Source of the DNA: a virus
Strand: one strand, 5' to 3'
IMG/VR virus record: IMGVR_UViG_3300042389_000682
Location: 1 to 45,822 of that record
Length of the DNA: 45,822 bases
The notes below the pieces were generated by a model that worked only from the letters and a program-made list of their open reading frames with translations, made no database searches and was not told where the DNA came from. Of the stretch, positions 7,040 through 13,458 are shown piece after piece; within the stretch, counting starts at the first letter, position 1; every line of letters begins with the position of its first letter. The position numbers and the translations under genes were made by a program.

Positions 7040-7684
7040 TTACTCAGGGGTTACATCACAGTCAGTAAGGGCATACCATGAGTGTGGGAATAGATCAGAT
7101 AGGATTGCACTGATCTCACTTGCATACTCAGCAATCTCAGCTTGAGCATGGGGAGAAGATCGTTGCTTGTAGAACCTAGCGTATGCAGCTAGGCTACCAG
7201 TCCAGTACCATTCTGTATAACTACCCAGAGGAAGAATCATTCTGGCTTGTTCTGGGGCAATGCCAATGCGTAGTAAGTTCTTGTACGCAGAGTCACACAT
7301 ATCGACGGCATTTGCATAGATGAGATAGGCACTGTTGCGTAGATCCGTGTCAGCATGTTCTCCTGCTCCTTGTTTAATAGATCCTTCTGGTCTATGTGAC
7401 CATCGGGGATAGAAGTATTCAGGGTCATCATCTACATAGCGACGACTTATTTCGTTCTCGACAAAGCCAACCTTGTGCTTGAAGAACTGAGTCCTGATTG
7501 GAAAGGGAGCTTTGATATGTAGACAGATCTGGGGGTGGGCAAAGGGCGTCCAGTGCCCATGTTTAGCTAGATACTTAATCAGCTTGATGTCTTTGTCATT
7601 AAGTTCTTTGCTTTCTTTATTGAAGGATACTCGTGCTGCATTGACAACCATTAGGTCATTGCCCATATGGTTAATATATTTCAC
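7040..7684 (-). CDS. thyX: Flavin-dependent thymidylate synthase ThyX
   Basis: The protein (about 214 aa, normal for ThyX) has the family N-terminus GNDLMVVNAARVSF and the FAD/dUMP signature region KHKVGFVENEISRRYVDDD at residues 69-86. The usual signature is RHRX7S with NExSxRY; here both Arg are Lys and there is one extra residue between KHK and the Ser. Downstream EWYWTGSLAAYARFYKQRSSPHAQAEI matches the C-terminal ThyX block. It methylates dUMP to dTMP using FAD and folate. I choose GTG 7684, with AAAGGG a few bases upstream and a natural ThyX start; an ATG at 7711 is the alternative. Confidence 0.93.
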   Translation of the reverse strand: MKYINHMGNDLMVVNAARVSFNKESKELNDKDIKLIKYLAKHGHWTPFAHPQICLHIKAPFPIRTQFFKHKVGFVENEISRRYVDDDPEYFYPRWSHRPEGSIKQGAGEHADTDLRNSAYLIYANAVDMCDSAYKNLLRIGIAPEQARMILPLGSYTEWYWTGSLAAYARFYKQRSSPHAQAEIAEYASEISAILSDLFPHSWYALTDCDVTPE

Positions 7685-8132
7685 GAATCCCTTTGTTCCT
7701 ATAGTGTTCATTGATTGTTTCTATTAGTTTGTCAGGTGTTGAAGAGCACCTTGGGATATTAAAAAGATATGTCAGTGTAGCACTGCACTTATCCACACAG
7801 TCATTGCGCTTAGGCCATAGTCCACCAGTATAGTACCACAAATGACGGGATAGACCATTATATTTGGAAAATCTTGGCAAACTATTTGTATAATTTCTAA
7901 GGACTTCCAGGTTATTGAGTTGACCTAGTTTGAAATCTTTATAGTTTTTATACAACCTTTGGTCGGCTTGGATTGTTGTCCATCTTGGCACCATGTCCAT
8001 GTCAAAGAAATGAATAACAATATTGTCAACCCGTAGGGAGCAATGGTTCCACTTGCAGACAGTTCTCTGCAACATATCTACATATGGAGAGATCATCCTG
8101 TCCAGCTTGTAAACTCTCAGGTATAGATTCAT
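7671..8132 (-). CDS. Putative permuted NlpC/P60 (YiiX/LRAT-like) protein
   Basis: A 153-aa protein with an N-terminal VCKWNHCSLRVDNIVIHFFD segment (His in a strand-turn context like the SHxxI block of permuted papain-like enzymes) and a later NDCVDKCSATLTYLFNIP segment giving the matching Cys-helix. His before Cys is the order expected in circularly permuted NlpC/P60 or LRAT-like folds. These enzymes act on peptides, amides or acyl groups; in phages related proteins are unassigned. It overlaps the ThyX start and the 8026-8223 gene. ATG at 8132 has AGGG six bases upstream. The fold call is tentative. Confidence 0.5.
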   Translation of the reverse strand: MNLYLRVYKLDRMISPYVDMLQRTVCKWNHCSLRVDNIVIHFFDMDMVPRWTTIQADQRLYKNYKDFKLGQLNNLEVLRNYTNSLPRFSKYNGLSRHLWYYTGGLWPKRNDCVDKCSATLTYLFNIPRCSSTPDKLIETINEHYRNKGIREIY

Positions 8133-8223
8133 AGATGACCCTATGTTCTGTATAAGGTAGGACTACATTACCAGATGGTGTGTACTCTACCATACGAATG
8201 GTTACGTCTAGTACTTTAGGCAT
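8026..8223 (-). CDS. Small hypothetical protein (65 aa)
   Basis: Reads MPKVLDVTIRMVEYTPSGNV, a beta-hairpin-rich N-terminus, then a helix with QAGQDDLSICRYVAENC. ATG at 8223 lies only a few bases after the T-run of a strong terminator and has no clear Shine-Dalgarno, so either it is read from a transcript starting very near the ATG or expressed by read-through. It overlaps the next gene by 107 bases, more than usual here, so one of the two starts may be wrong. Moderate confidence. Confidence 0.5.
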   Translation of the reverse strand: MPKVLDVTIRMVEYTPSGNVVLPYTEHRVIYESIPESLQAGQDDLSICRYVAENCLQVEPLLPTG

Positions 8224-8231
8224 AGTAAAAT

Positions 8232-8272
8232 AAAAAAAGGGACAGCCTAGGGATTACTCCCCAGACTGTCCC
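8232..8272 (-). terminator. Strong rho-independent terminator after DUF932 gene
   Basis: On the minus strand GGGACAG pairs with CTGTCCC (8239-8272) around an inner GGG/CCC stem, followed by TTTTTTTATTTT. It is positioned after the DUF932 stop and its duplicated 3' end, and would separate the DUF932 transcript from the ThyX/RNA polymerase segment. Confidence 0.88.
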
Positions 8273-8354
8273 TTTTATTAGGCGAATGCAAGTGCAGCAT
8301 TCATAACATTAACCTTTTATTAGGCAAATGAAAGTGCAGCATTCATGACATCGA
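8271..8354. repeat. 42-bp tandem duplication of DUF932 gene 3' end
   Basis: Bases 8271-8312 and 8313-8354 are two copies of a 42-bp unit (about 36 of 42 identical). The gene-proximal copy encodes the last codons VMNAALSFA and stop; the distal copy would encode VMNAALAFA and its own stop but lies after the first stop. The unit is a multiple of three (14 codons), so the protein once may have been longer or the repeat arose after the gene was fixed. Confidence 0.9.
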
Positions 8355-9267
8355 CCTTCTCCTTGGCACCCTTGCCAAAGAGAATGTCGTTGAAACGATT
8401 CTCTGACTTCTTCTCACCACGATAGATCTGCTGATGATCCAACCAGTAGGTGATTGAATTCATTGCAGTCCAGAGGTTAGCACCAGAGTGCTTGACCTCA
8501 GAGTCGAATGTATTAGACCACTTGACAAGGGTAGAACTAGCCGCCTTGTTGTCAGCAATCTGATCATCATTCATCGGAGAGTCATGGATATCTCCGAACA
8601 TATTCATATACACATGAGTCCAGAACTTCTGGACAAACTCAGTAGTCACTTCCTTGCAAGCAAGACCATTAGCCTTGACTTCAAACTCCTGAGTGCGAAG
8701 CTTCCAGTTCTCAATTGCCTCGACCATAGAGTCAAGGCGATCCTGGATATTTCCAGTATGCTTGAGAGAGATAAGCATATTGTTCTTCTTGCCCTGCCGA
8801 AGAGCCATGTTAAGGGTGTTCTGGCAAATAACACGAATGCTAGTAGGCAAAGAACTAAGGGGCCATTGTCCATCATGACCATTGGTAAACAGAGTCATGG
8901 GAATGTTGACATCATTCTTGGGGCCAACATCAAATGCATTGCCACGCATTTGAACAAAGACACGACTGCCATTACTGAACGAACCAGCAGTCTCGATACG
9001 AACATCAGATCCTTGCAGTCGTTCGCAAAGATACATCAGCTCTTCGTTCTGAACGACCTGATAATCAGGACCGACAACGCCAAGGATATGGTCGTTATCG
9101 TCACGGGTGGTGGCAAAGAACCGATTGGTTCCATGCCAGTCCTGATCATTTTCAGACAGAACAAAGATGGGACGCTTGCTTACAGTCCAATTGAGATTGG
9201 CCTGATTAATTGCTTCGTCCATAGACAACCCATCAACGTGGGTTCCGATAGTATTAAATGCGCTCAA
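8320..9267 (-). CDS. DUF932 / TIGR03299-type phage protein (315 aa)
   Basis: The layout matches the DUF932 family (phage/plasmid-like protein): an N-terminal THVDGLSMDEAINQANLNW segment, then FATTRDDNDHILGVVGPDYQVVQNEE, SSLPTSIRVICQNTLNMALR in the middle, and a helical C-terminal half ending NRFNDILFGKGAKEKVDVMN. The family is common on phages and conjugative plasmids; its biochemical role is not established. Start is a TTG at 9267 with AAAGGA about nine bases upstream, inside the end of the preceding gene; the next Met is residue 16, after conserved residues. A terminator follows closely. Confidence 0.85.
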   Translation of the reverse strand: MSAFNTIGTHVDGLSMDEAINQANLNWTVSKRPIFVLSENDQDWHGTNRFFATTRDDNDHILGVVGPDYQVVQNEELMYLCERLQGSDVRIETAGSFSNGSRVFVQMRGNAFDVGPKNDVNIPMTLFTNGHDGQWPLSSLPTSIRVICQNTLNMALRQGKKNNMLISLKHTGNIQDRLDSMVEAIENWKLRTQEFEVKANGLACKEVTTEFVQKFWTHVYMNMFGDIHDSPMNDDQIADNKAASSTLVKWSNTFDSEVKHSGANLWTAMNSITYWLDHQQIYRGEKKSENRFNDILFGKGAKEKVDVMNAALSFA

Positions 9268-9436
9268 TGAGCTTCATCCTTTCAATGAAAGTAGTAAATG
9301 GATACCACTCTCGGTTGTACAATACCCATCCGTCATCAGAGAAATCAGCAATGATTCCCCGATCAAACAGATCATTAATGATACCAGCGGTTGAGGGATC
9401 CGTATTGCGGATCAGTTTCGATTTCGTTGGGTTCAT
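9254..9436 (-). CDS. Small hypothetical protein (60 aa)
   Basis: The confident part is STAGIINDLFDRGIIADFSD then DGWVLYNREWYPFTTFIERM. I place the start at ATG 9436 (MNPTKSKLIRNTD), although no good Shine-Dalgarno is visible; ATGs further upstream up to 9487 are in frame and overlap the acidic gene at 9375-9515 more deeply. It contains the ribosome site for the DUF932 TTG start, so translation of the two is coupled. Function unknown. Confidence 0.45.
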   Translation of the reverse strand: MNPTKSKLIRNTDPSTAGIINDLFDRGIIADFSDDGWVLYNREWYPFTTFIERMKLIERI

Positions 9437-9515
9437 TTCCATACTCATCGTATCCATACATTGGATCGTCGTTGGGATCGAACTCATTATCCCAGGTATT
9501 ATCAGTAGATACCAT
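9375..9515 (-). CDS. Very acidic small protein (46 aa)
   Basis: Starts MVSTDNTWDNEFDPNDDPMY and continues GYDEYGNEPNEIETDPQYGS, giving a very high Asp/Glu/Asn and Tyr content. ATG at 9515 overlaps the stop of the gene at 9502-9753, with GGAAA upstream. Acidic, probably unstructured; small acidic proteins in phage early regions sometimes mimic DNA, but nothing here shows that. A longer form from 9668 would run inside the upstream gene and is rejected. Confidence 0.5.
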   Translation of the reverse strand: MVSTDNTWDNEFDPNDDPMYGYDEYGNEPNEIETDPQYGSLNRWYH

Positions 9516-9753
9516 GATTTTCCGTATGAGGAATGTTACGAGCAAGGCACAGCATCTTCTCAATCTCATCACTGAGATCAACGAGATTGTCATAGGTAAG
9601 ACCAATTCGCTTACCATCAACCTCAATGTAGATGGAAGGGCCGTAGTTGTAACTACGATTCGTTTCAAACGAAGTAGTCATATTTAGGGTAAGCTTCTCA
9701 GGAATAGTAAACGTATAGCCTGAGTACGCAGAAACAGAATTATTAGTTGCCAT
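9502..9753 (-). CDS. Small hypothetical protein (83 aa)
   Basis: Begins MATNNSVSAYSGYTFTIPEK at ATG 9753, with only a weak GGA upstream. The pattern of short beta strands (YGPSIYIEVDGKRIGLTY) followed by a helix (DNLVDLSDEIEKMLCLARN) suggests a small alpha/beta fold. It overlaps its upstream neighbour by 11 bases and its downstream neighbour by 14 bases. No family recognised. Confidence 0.55.
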   Translation of the reverse strand: MATNNSVSAYSGYTFTIPEKLTLNMTTSFETNRSYNYGPSIYIEVDGKRIGLTYDNLVDLSDEIEKMLCLARNIPHTENHGIY

Positions 9754-9964
9754 GGTAGATAGATTCCACAATCTTAATGTTACGAACCATTACAGAGTCA
9801 CGGGGATAGGGCTCGATAACGTATCGAACCCCGAGAATATTAGCAAAGATAGCAGCATTCCGAATGGAAGTAAATACTGCAATGCAAACCTTAGAATCAT
9901 AGTGGTTGTTTGGCTGACAAACAAACACACAATGAACATCATTATCGTGCTTAGGACTCAGCAT
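9743..9964 (-). CDS. Small hypothetical protein (73 aa)
   Basis: Starts MLSPKHDNDVHCVFVCQPNN at ATG 9964 with AGG eight bases upstream. The core CIAVFTSIRNAAIFANILGV looks like a strand followed by a helix containing a small hydrophobic face, then another strand YVIEPYPRDSV. It resembles short phage proteins that start with V(F/Y)VVxxxxHYDSxxxxxxFxSxxxAxxFA, which I know only as unknown-function. Packed between two other small genes. Confidence 0.6.
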   Translation of the reverse strand: MLSPKHDNDVHCVFVCQPNNHYDSKVCIAVFTSIRNAAIFANILGVRYVIEPYPRDSVMVRNIKIVESIYHGN

Positions 9965-9975
9965 TTTGTGTACCT

Positions 9976-10347
9976 TCAGATATTCTGAGGAGTGATATCA
10001 ATAAATTCCTGACAGTCGGGACCACCCCAACATTCATTAATTTCTTCATTGATAACCTTGGTCAAGATACGACCAAGAGTTTTCTTATCCATATCTCTAT
10101 AGCCAATGACATTGACACCAATCATCTTAAGAGCATCAATAACCTTTAAACAATTGGTTGCTTTTACTTGCTTAAGTGAATAGCCAGCTTGGTTCAACAT
10201 CTTACGATTGGTTGTCTTAGGTGCATTGAAGTCGATAAAGATTGCAGCTTCCGTTTTAGAAATCTTTTTGGTTTCTGCATACTTTGCGATCTTGTCTGCA
10301 CGAAGGTTACGTTTACCTTGAATGAATTCAATATTTATCTTATTCAT
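9976..10347 (-). CDS. Hypothetical protein (123 aa)
   Basis: A basic, Lys-rich protein: MNKINIEFIQGKRNLRADKI, then KYAETKKISKTEAAIFIDFN and a C-terminal helix-rich part with LKVIDALKMIGVNVIGYRDM. The sequence could contain a helix-turn-helix-like segment near residues 60-80 (NQAGYSLKQVKATNCLKVID) but this is weak. The immediate upstream gene ends six bases before its start. No domain recognised; function unknown. Confidence 0.6.
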   Translation of the reverse strand: MNKINIEFIQGKRNLRADKIAKYAETKKISKTEAAIFIDFNAPKTTNRKMLNQAGYSLKQVKATNCLKVIDALKMIGVNVIGYRDMDKKTLGRILTKVINEEINECWGGPDCQEFIDITPQNI

Positions 10348-10353
10348 AGTTAT

Positions 10354-10749
10354 TTACCACCATCCAATAATGGAGGCTCCTTCATCTTTAACAACCTTGA
10401 ACCATTCAAGGATGTCTTGTGCCTGTTTGAAATCAATTTGATAAGAATCGTTACATCCAGAGTTGTTAAACTCTGCGAAGATAACTGGGTTAGTCAGCTT
10501 AGAAAGAGATTCATACATCTCTGCTACGACATCTGCTGGAATCTCCTCTTGATAGAGGGAAACATCAGTGCAGTACTCAACCCAATCATTATAAACCTTG
10601 CCCCTGAAGGAGTTACCACCACCAGAGAACAGACCTCCGCAGAGATTGTTCTTGGGGAACAACTCGTCAGGGACTAGGTTACTAGCCTCAGGATCATTGT
10701 TAAACTTGTGATGATCCTTTCCGTATGCTGCGTATGTATCCAAGCCCAT
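10354..10749 (-). CDS. Hypothetical protein, MGLDTYA family (131 aa)
   Basis: Starts MGLDTYAAYGKDHHKFNNDP, an opening shared by a set of small bacterial and phage proteins of unknown function (MGLDxYA...), followed by a Gly-rich turn GGLFSGGGNSFRGKVYNDWV and a helix-rich C-terminus ending DEGASIIGWW. ATG at 10749 has AGGA six bases upstream. It is the first gene after the AT-rich inverted repeats at 10756-10850, so that region is probably its leader or promoter. The family call is from memory of the N-terminal motif. Confidence 0.65.
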   Translation of the reverse strand: MGLDTYAAYGKDHHKFNNDPEASNLVPDELFPKNNLCGGLFSGGGNSFRGKVYNDWVEYCTDVSLYQEEIPADVVAEMYESLSKLTNPVIFAEFNNSGCNDSYQIDFKQAQDILEWFKVVKDEGASIIGWW

Positions 10750-10755
10750 GATTGT

Positions 10756-10850
10756 TCCTATACTTAGGTTTAATACCTAGGTATAATAATAACTATATTA
10801 TTATAAACCTAGGTATCTTAGGTTTAAAGCCCTAGCTATATACTAGGTTA
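10756..10850. repeat. AT-rich inverted/direct repeats, likely promoter or leader
   Basis: The segment is built from CCTAGGT and TTTAAACCTAAG-like units: on the minus strand TTTAAACCTAAGATACCTAG and TATACCTAGGTATTAAACCT recur, and TATAATAATA faces TATTATTATA around a short centre. It lies between a strong terminator and the gene at 10354-10749. The most plausible role is a promoter/operator region restarting transcription, but no sigma-type or T7-type promoter can be fixed by eye. Confidence 0.5.
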
Positions 10851-10851
10851 T

Positions 10852-10887
10852 AAATAAAACAAGGTTTTAGTATTACCCAAAACCTTG
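10852..10887 (-). terminator. Rho-independent terminator
   Basis: Minus strand: CAAGGTTTT-loop-AAAACCTTG (10860-10887), a nine-pair stem followed by TTTTATTTAT. It sits ten bases after the stop of the gene at 10898-11122. Confidence 0.88.
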
Positions 10888-10897
10888 CTTTACCTTC

Positions 10898-11122
10898 TTA
10901 GAAAGGTAGATTAGAGACAGTTACAAGCTCCTCAGTCTTCTTAGGGCTAGGCTTAGAAAGCTTACCCTTGAGGACAGGAGCCTTAGGATTATCAGAATTA
11001 GAGTTGTCCCAAAGGGACACAGGATGGTCTACTCCATTAATATTGACCATCCCATTAAATGCGGGGGACTTGGGATTATTGCTATTGACTCGCCACAGTG
11101 CAATCTTGATACCGTTATCCAT
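10898..11122 (-). CDS. Small phage protein, paralogue of 11204-11467 gene (74 aa)
   Basis: The protein has a doubled pattern: IKIALWRVNSNNPKSPAFNG then VDHPVSLWDNSNSDNPKAPV. The block W...NPKSPxFxG + NGV + VxLW + NxxSDNPKAPxLxGxL is a known layout of small phage proteins of unknown function (single-strand-swapped beta sheet likely). ATG 11122 is preceded by GGAAAG four bases upstream. Its upstream neighbour shares the same layout, so the two are tandem paralogues, each followed by its own terminator. Function unknown. Confidence 0.72.
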   Translation of the reverse strand: MDNGIKIALWRVNSNNPKSPAFNGMVNINGVDHPVSLWDNSNSDNPKAPVLKGKLSKPSPKKTEELVTVSNLPF

Positions 11123-11182
11123 ATTACTTTCCATTAAAATTTGCGGAATTTTTTTAGTACGCTACTGATGATAGTGCCGACG

Positions 11183-11214
11183 ATAGTTATAAATAACCCA
11201 GGCTTACGCCTGGG
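11183..11214 (-). terminator. Terminator overlapping the stop of the 11204 gene
   Basis: Minus strand CCCAGGC-gtaa-GCCTGGG (11197-11214), then TTATTTAT. The stop codon of the upstream gene lies in the hairpin itself. Confidence 0.75.
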
Positions 11215-11467
11215 TCACGGTTTCATCTGATGGCTGGTAGGTGTCAAGGCAACCAGTCAACTGAGGAGCCTTGGGATTATCGGATCTGTTCTTCCACAGA
11301 ACAATCTTGTGCTTGATCCCGTTGACATAGATGTATCCCTTGAAGACAGGGGACTTGTCAGTATGCCGTTCTTGAGTCCACAGGGAGATATTAATCTCCT
11401 TGATTTCAGAGATATTGACGGTGATACCACGGTTTCTGAGTCGTTCTACGAGGTTTCCGATCATCAT
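11204..11467 (-). CDS. Small phage protein, paralogue of 10898-11122 gene (87 aa)
   Basis: Begins MMIGNLVERLRNRGITVNIS at ATG 11467 with GGAG five bases upstream and overlaps the upstream stop by four bases (ATGA style). Residues from about 24 on, INISLWTQERHTDKSPVFKG and IVLWKNRSDNPKAPQLTG, align with the neighbouring protein. An N-terminal helix of about 20 residues is extra here. An alternative start at 11530 would put 21 unrelated residues upstream and is rejected. Function unknown. Confidence 0.72.
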   Translation of the reverse strand: MMIGNLVERLRNRGITVNISEIKEINISLWTQERHTDKSPVFKGYIYVNGIKHKIVLWKNRSDNPKAPQLTGCLDTYQPSDETVTQA

Positions 11468-11778
11468 GCAATCTCCAGAGTTCCACCAGTGTTGTTGATG
11501 AGGACTAGGATTGTGTCGGTGGGAACACAAGCATAGACGGTTTCTGTGGGCTGGCTTGGATCTTCTGCATACTCAAGGATTGTTTCAATGAGTTGCGAGG
11601 GGAATCCAATTTCCCAAGCCTCGTAATTATTAACATCATTCTTACGAGGATGGCAGTAGTGCATGTCGGATGCTTGGATGGACAACGTAATTCCATTACC
11701 AAGCTTGACAGGCTTGCGGACTGGGATATAGTCCTGCTTTGCAGAATCCATGATCTTGAAGAATTGTGTCTTGTCCAT
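11464..11778 (-). CDS. Hypothetical protein (104 aa), first gene of the early block
   Basis: Starts MDKTQFFKIMDSAKQDYIPV at ATG 11778 with GGGAG seven bases upstream. The centre KLGNGITLSIQASDMHYCHP followed by NNYEAWEIGFPSQLIETILE resembles other phage proteins that read ...VSIQAS..HYC.P......Y...E.GFPS....., a small family of unknown function. It is the first gene after the 1.2-kb structured region, and any plus-strand transcript of that region would start beside or within it. Confidence 0.65.
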   Translation of the reverse strand: MDKTQFFKIMDSAKQDYIPVRKPVKLGNGITLSIQASDMHYCHPRKNDVNNYEAWEIGFPSQLIETILEYAEDPSQPTETVYACVPTDTILVLINNTGGTLEIA

Positions 11779-11794
11779 TATTTACTCCCATAAA

Positions 11795-12980
11795 GGCGTA
11801 CTCTCAACGCGAGAGTATATCTTATAAGGGACCGAATTGGTCTGCTCGGTCAACACAGGGTTTAATATCTACAAATAAAGTACCAATTTATTTGCATAGT
11901 GCCCTTTGGTGCCACATTACCTTGGGTTTCTTAGACCATAAACAATATCCCATAAGATTATGGTATACTCCGAATTGCCCGCTCGGAGTAACACGGTGAG
12001 CATTTAATCAACAACAGACGCCCAGCAATCTGTTGAGGCCCACTTCCACTCGGTGGGGTATAACACGGGCTTGTGGTAAGCCTGCACGGGTGCATCCCGC
12101 GTATCCCTACTTGATCTCTCAAGTTTGGGGAGTCCTATACAACCTTGTCTTTTAAACAGGGTTGCGATTAGTTTGTGCCAAGAATCCTGGTATGACTTGG
12201 CCTTGACGAATACGTCGCCTTTATGGGAACTTACGGGGGCACCAGCGAGCCTTAATTCAGGCATCCCAAAGGTTTTAGTTTTGAGCCTTTTTGTGACTTG
12301 CTCAGGTCTACACATAATGTGCGTCCCACTATTTATATACCGCCTATGGGCTAGGTTGCTTGCGGTAAAAGACCCTATAGCGTTTCCGCTAAGGGGTCCC
12401 ATGTAACCCTATTTAGCCTGCCCTATATGGAATGTGGGTTTAAGTATTCCATATAAGTTAGCCCTTGACCGTTGAAACTGGCAATAGTTGCCGTAGATGT
12501 TTCAAGTCTACGGGTGCCACGGTTGTAGCAGTTGGACCTTCCGTGGTCACATAGGGAATTCCTATAAAATTGTTGGTCGCGGAAATCTGAACAGGTTTGT
12601 TCAGCCCATATACGGAACAGTTTTACAGAAATTCCTTATGTGACACGGAAACGCACTATGCTTAACTTCTATTTATACTCGCATAGTCGAGTTCTATCCA
12701 GAATGGGATAGCTCATGATGGTTAGAATAGCCTGCTAATCCTGCTGGAGACATTCTAAGGCTTTGGGGGTACCATGACAGGGGTACGCCGAGGAATGTCT
12801 GTAATGACCGTATAGCGGCTTTGGGAAAAAAGCAGGTGATGATAGTGCCATGCCCTATTTTCAATAGCAGGCAATGATACTTTACACCCCCTCTGCAATC
12901 TAACATCCTTCTAGATCGCTTAAGTATCGTCATCATTGACGAAAACCCACCAGTTACCGTCAAGTAACAGGTGGTAAGAG
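11795..12980 (+). ncRNA. Candidate large structured noncoding RNA (about 1.2 kb)
   Basis: No credible gene fits here, yet helices follow one another: 11799-11805/11811-11817; 11830-11835/11846-11851; 11966-11973/11983-11990; 12109-12114/12119-12124; 12140-12147/12157-12164; 12177-12182/12196-12201; 12371-12382/12387-12398; 12424-12433/12446-12455; a 19-pair helix 12541-12560/12630-12648; 12655-12661/12681-12687; 12694-12699/12706-12711; 12876-12882/12922-12928; 12947-12957/12964-12974. A pseudoknot pairs 12472-12478 with the loop 12499-12505. The non-Watson-Crick positions I found (for example 12145-12159, 12376-12393, 12554-12636) are G-U on the plus strand but C-A on the minus strand, so the plus strand is the likely RNA, antisense to every gene. 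GOLLD- or ROOL-like phage RNAs are possible analogues; family not assigned. Confidence 0.55.
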
Positions 12981-12982
12981 GT

Positions 12983-13019
12983 TAAAAGGGCTACTCAAGG
13001 ATCGGCTCCTGAGTAGCCC
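12983..13019 (-). terminator. Terminator closing the GC-rich island
   Basis: Minus strand GGGCTACTCA pairs with TGAGTAGCCC (12988-13019), ten pairs with an internal GG/CC extension, followed by TTTT. It sits 21 bases after the stop of the last island gene and would shield the structured-RNA region from read-through. The plus strand has no T-run here. Confidence 0.7.
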
Positions 13020-13040
13020 CATGGGGGAAAAGATGCTTGG

Positions 13041-13205
13041 TTAGTTGCGAGACAGCTCTTCGCGCAGTTCCTTGAGCATGCGCTCGCGGCGGCGATAACG
13101 CCAATCAGAGATTGCGTCGATAACCTTGGCAAGCGCAAACAGGAGAAGCAGCGAGCAAACCGTGCTCATGATCACCATCCAGATGAAGTTGGCATCAAGC
13201 GGCAT
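13041..13205 (-). CDS. Single-pass membrane protein with basic coiled tail (54 aa)
   Basis: Starts MPLDANFIWMVIMSTVCSLL at ATG 13205, six bases after AGGAGG. One transmembrane segment (about residues 7-27) is followed by a strongly basic helix ending RYRRRERMLKELREELSRN. It overlaps the upstream gene by 11 bases. The shape (N-out TM, charged cytoplasmic helix) is seen in small phage membrane proteins such as holin accessories or spanin-like partners, but nothing specific identifies it. GC-rich codon use as for its neighbours. Confidence 0.7.
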   Translation of the reverse strand: MPLDANFIWMVIMSTVCSLLLLFALAKVIDAISDWRYRRRERMLKELREELSRN

Positions 13206-13458
13206 GGACATCCTCCTGCTCTGCACCCGTCCTGATCTGATCGACCAGGTAGATGCCAGTGGGGAGGGTGCCCTGAGCTGCCCGATGGAGCAGTTCCTTC
13301 TCCAGTTCTGCCAAGCGAGCAGAGTCCTTGAGCTGACCGCTGAGGGCCATCTTCACGGAGTTCCGCAGTTCCTTGTCAGTGAACGTGGCGTAAGAACGGT
13401 TCGGCTCCAACTTGATGTTGACAGTGATACCGCCAAGCTTCACAGGCTCGTTGGCCAT
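13195..13458 (-). CDS. Hypothetical protein (87 aa) in GC-rich island
   Basis: Starts MANEPVKLGGITVNIKLEPN at ATG 13458 with GGAG seven bases upstream; a six-pair hairpin (13471-13485) abuts that ribosome site. A short beta segment (residues 6-24) is followed by helices around DKELRNSVKMALSGQLKDSA and LAELEKELLHRAAQG. No family recognised. Its end carries the ribosome site of the membrane protein gene, so the two are co-translated. No counterpart visible elsewhere in the window. Confidence 0.65.
   Translation of the reverse strand: MANEPVKLGGITVNIKLEPNRSYATFTDKELRNSVKMALSGQLKDSARLAELEKELLHRAAQGTLPTGIYLVDQIRTGAEQEDVHAA

Noticed and set aside
10740-10775. A T7-like promoter suggested by AAGTATAGGAACA before the gene at 10354-10749 and TTATAGGTAGA near 13675.
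   Set aside because: The similarity is limited to TATAGG and no third site with the same flanks was found by eye; a genome-wide motif search would be needed.
11740-11790. TTGAAG-17 bases-TATTTA as a plus-strand promoter for the structured RNA.
   Set aside because: Only seven of twelve consensus bases match and it lies inside a gene; too weak to list as a promoter.
12004-12402. Minus-strand frame of 132 aa and plus-strand frame of 93 aa in the 1.2-kb region, plus 89 aa at 12694-12963.
   Set aside because: No good ribosome sites, odd composition, and codons coincide with long RNA helices. The structured-RNA explanation accounts for the region better.
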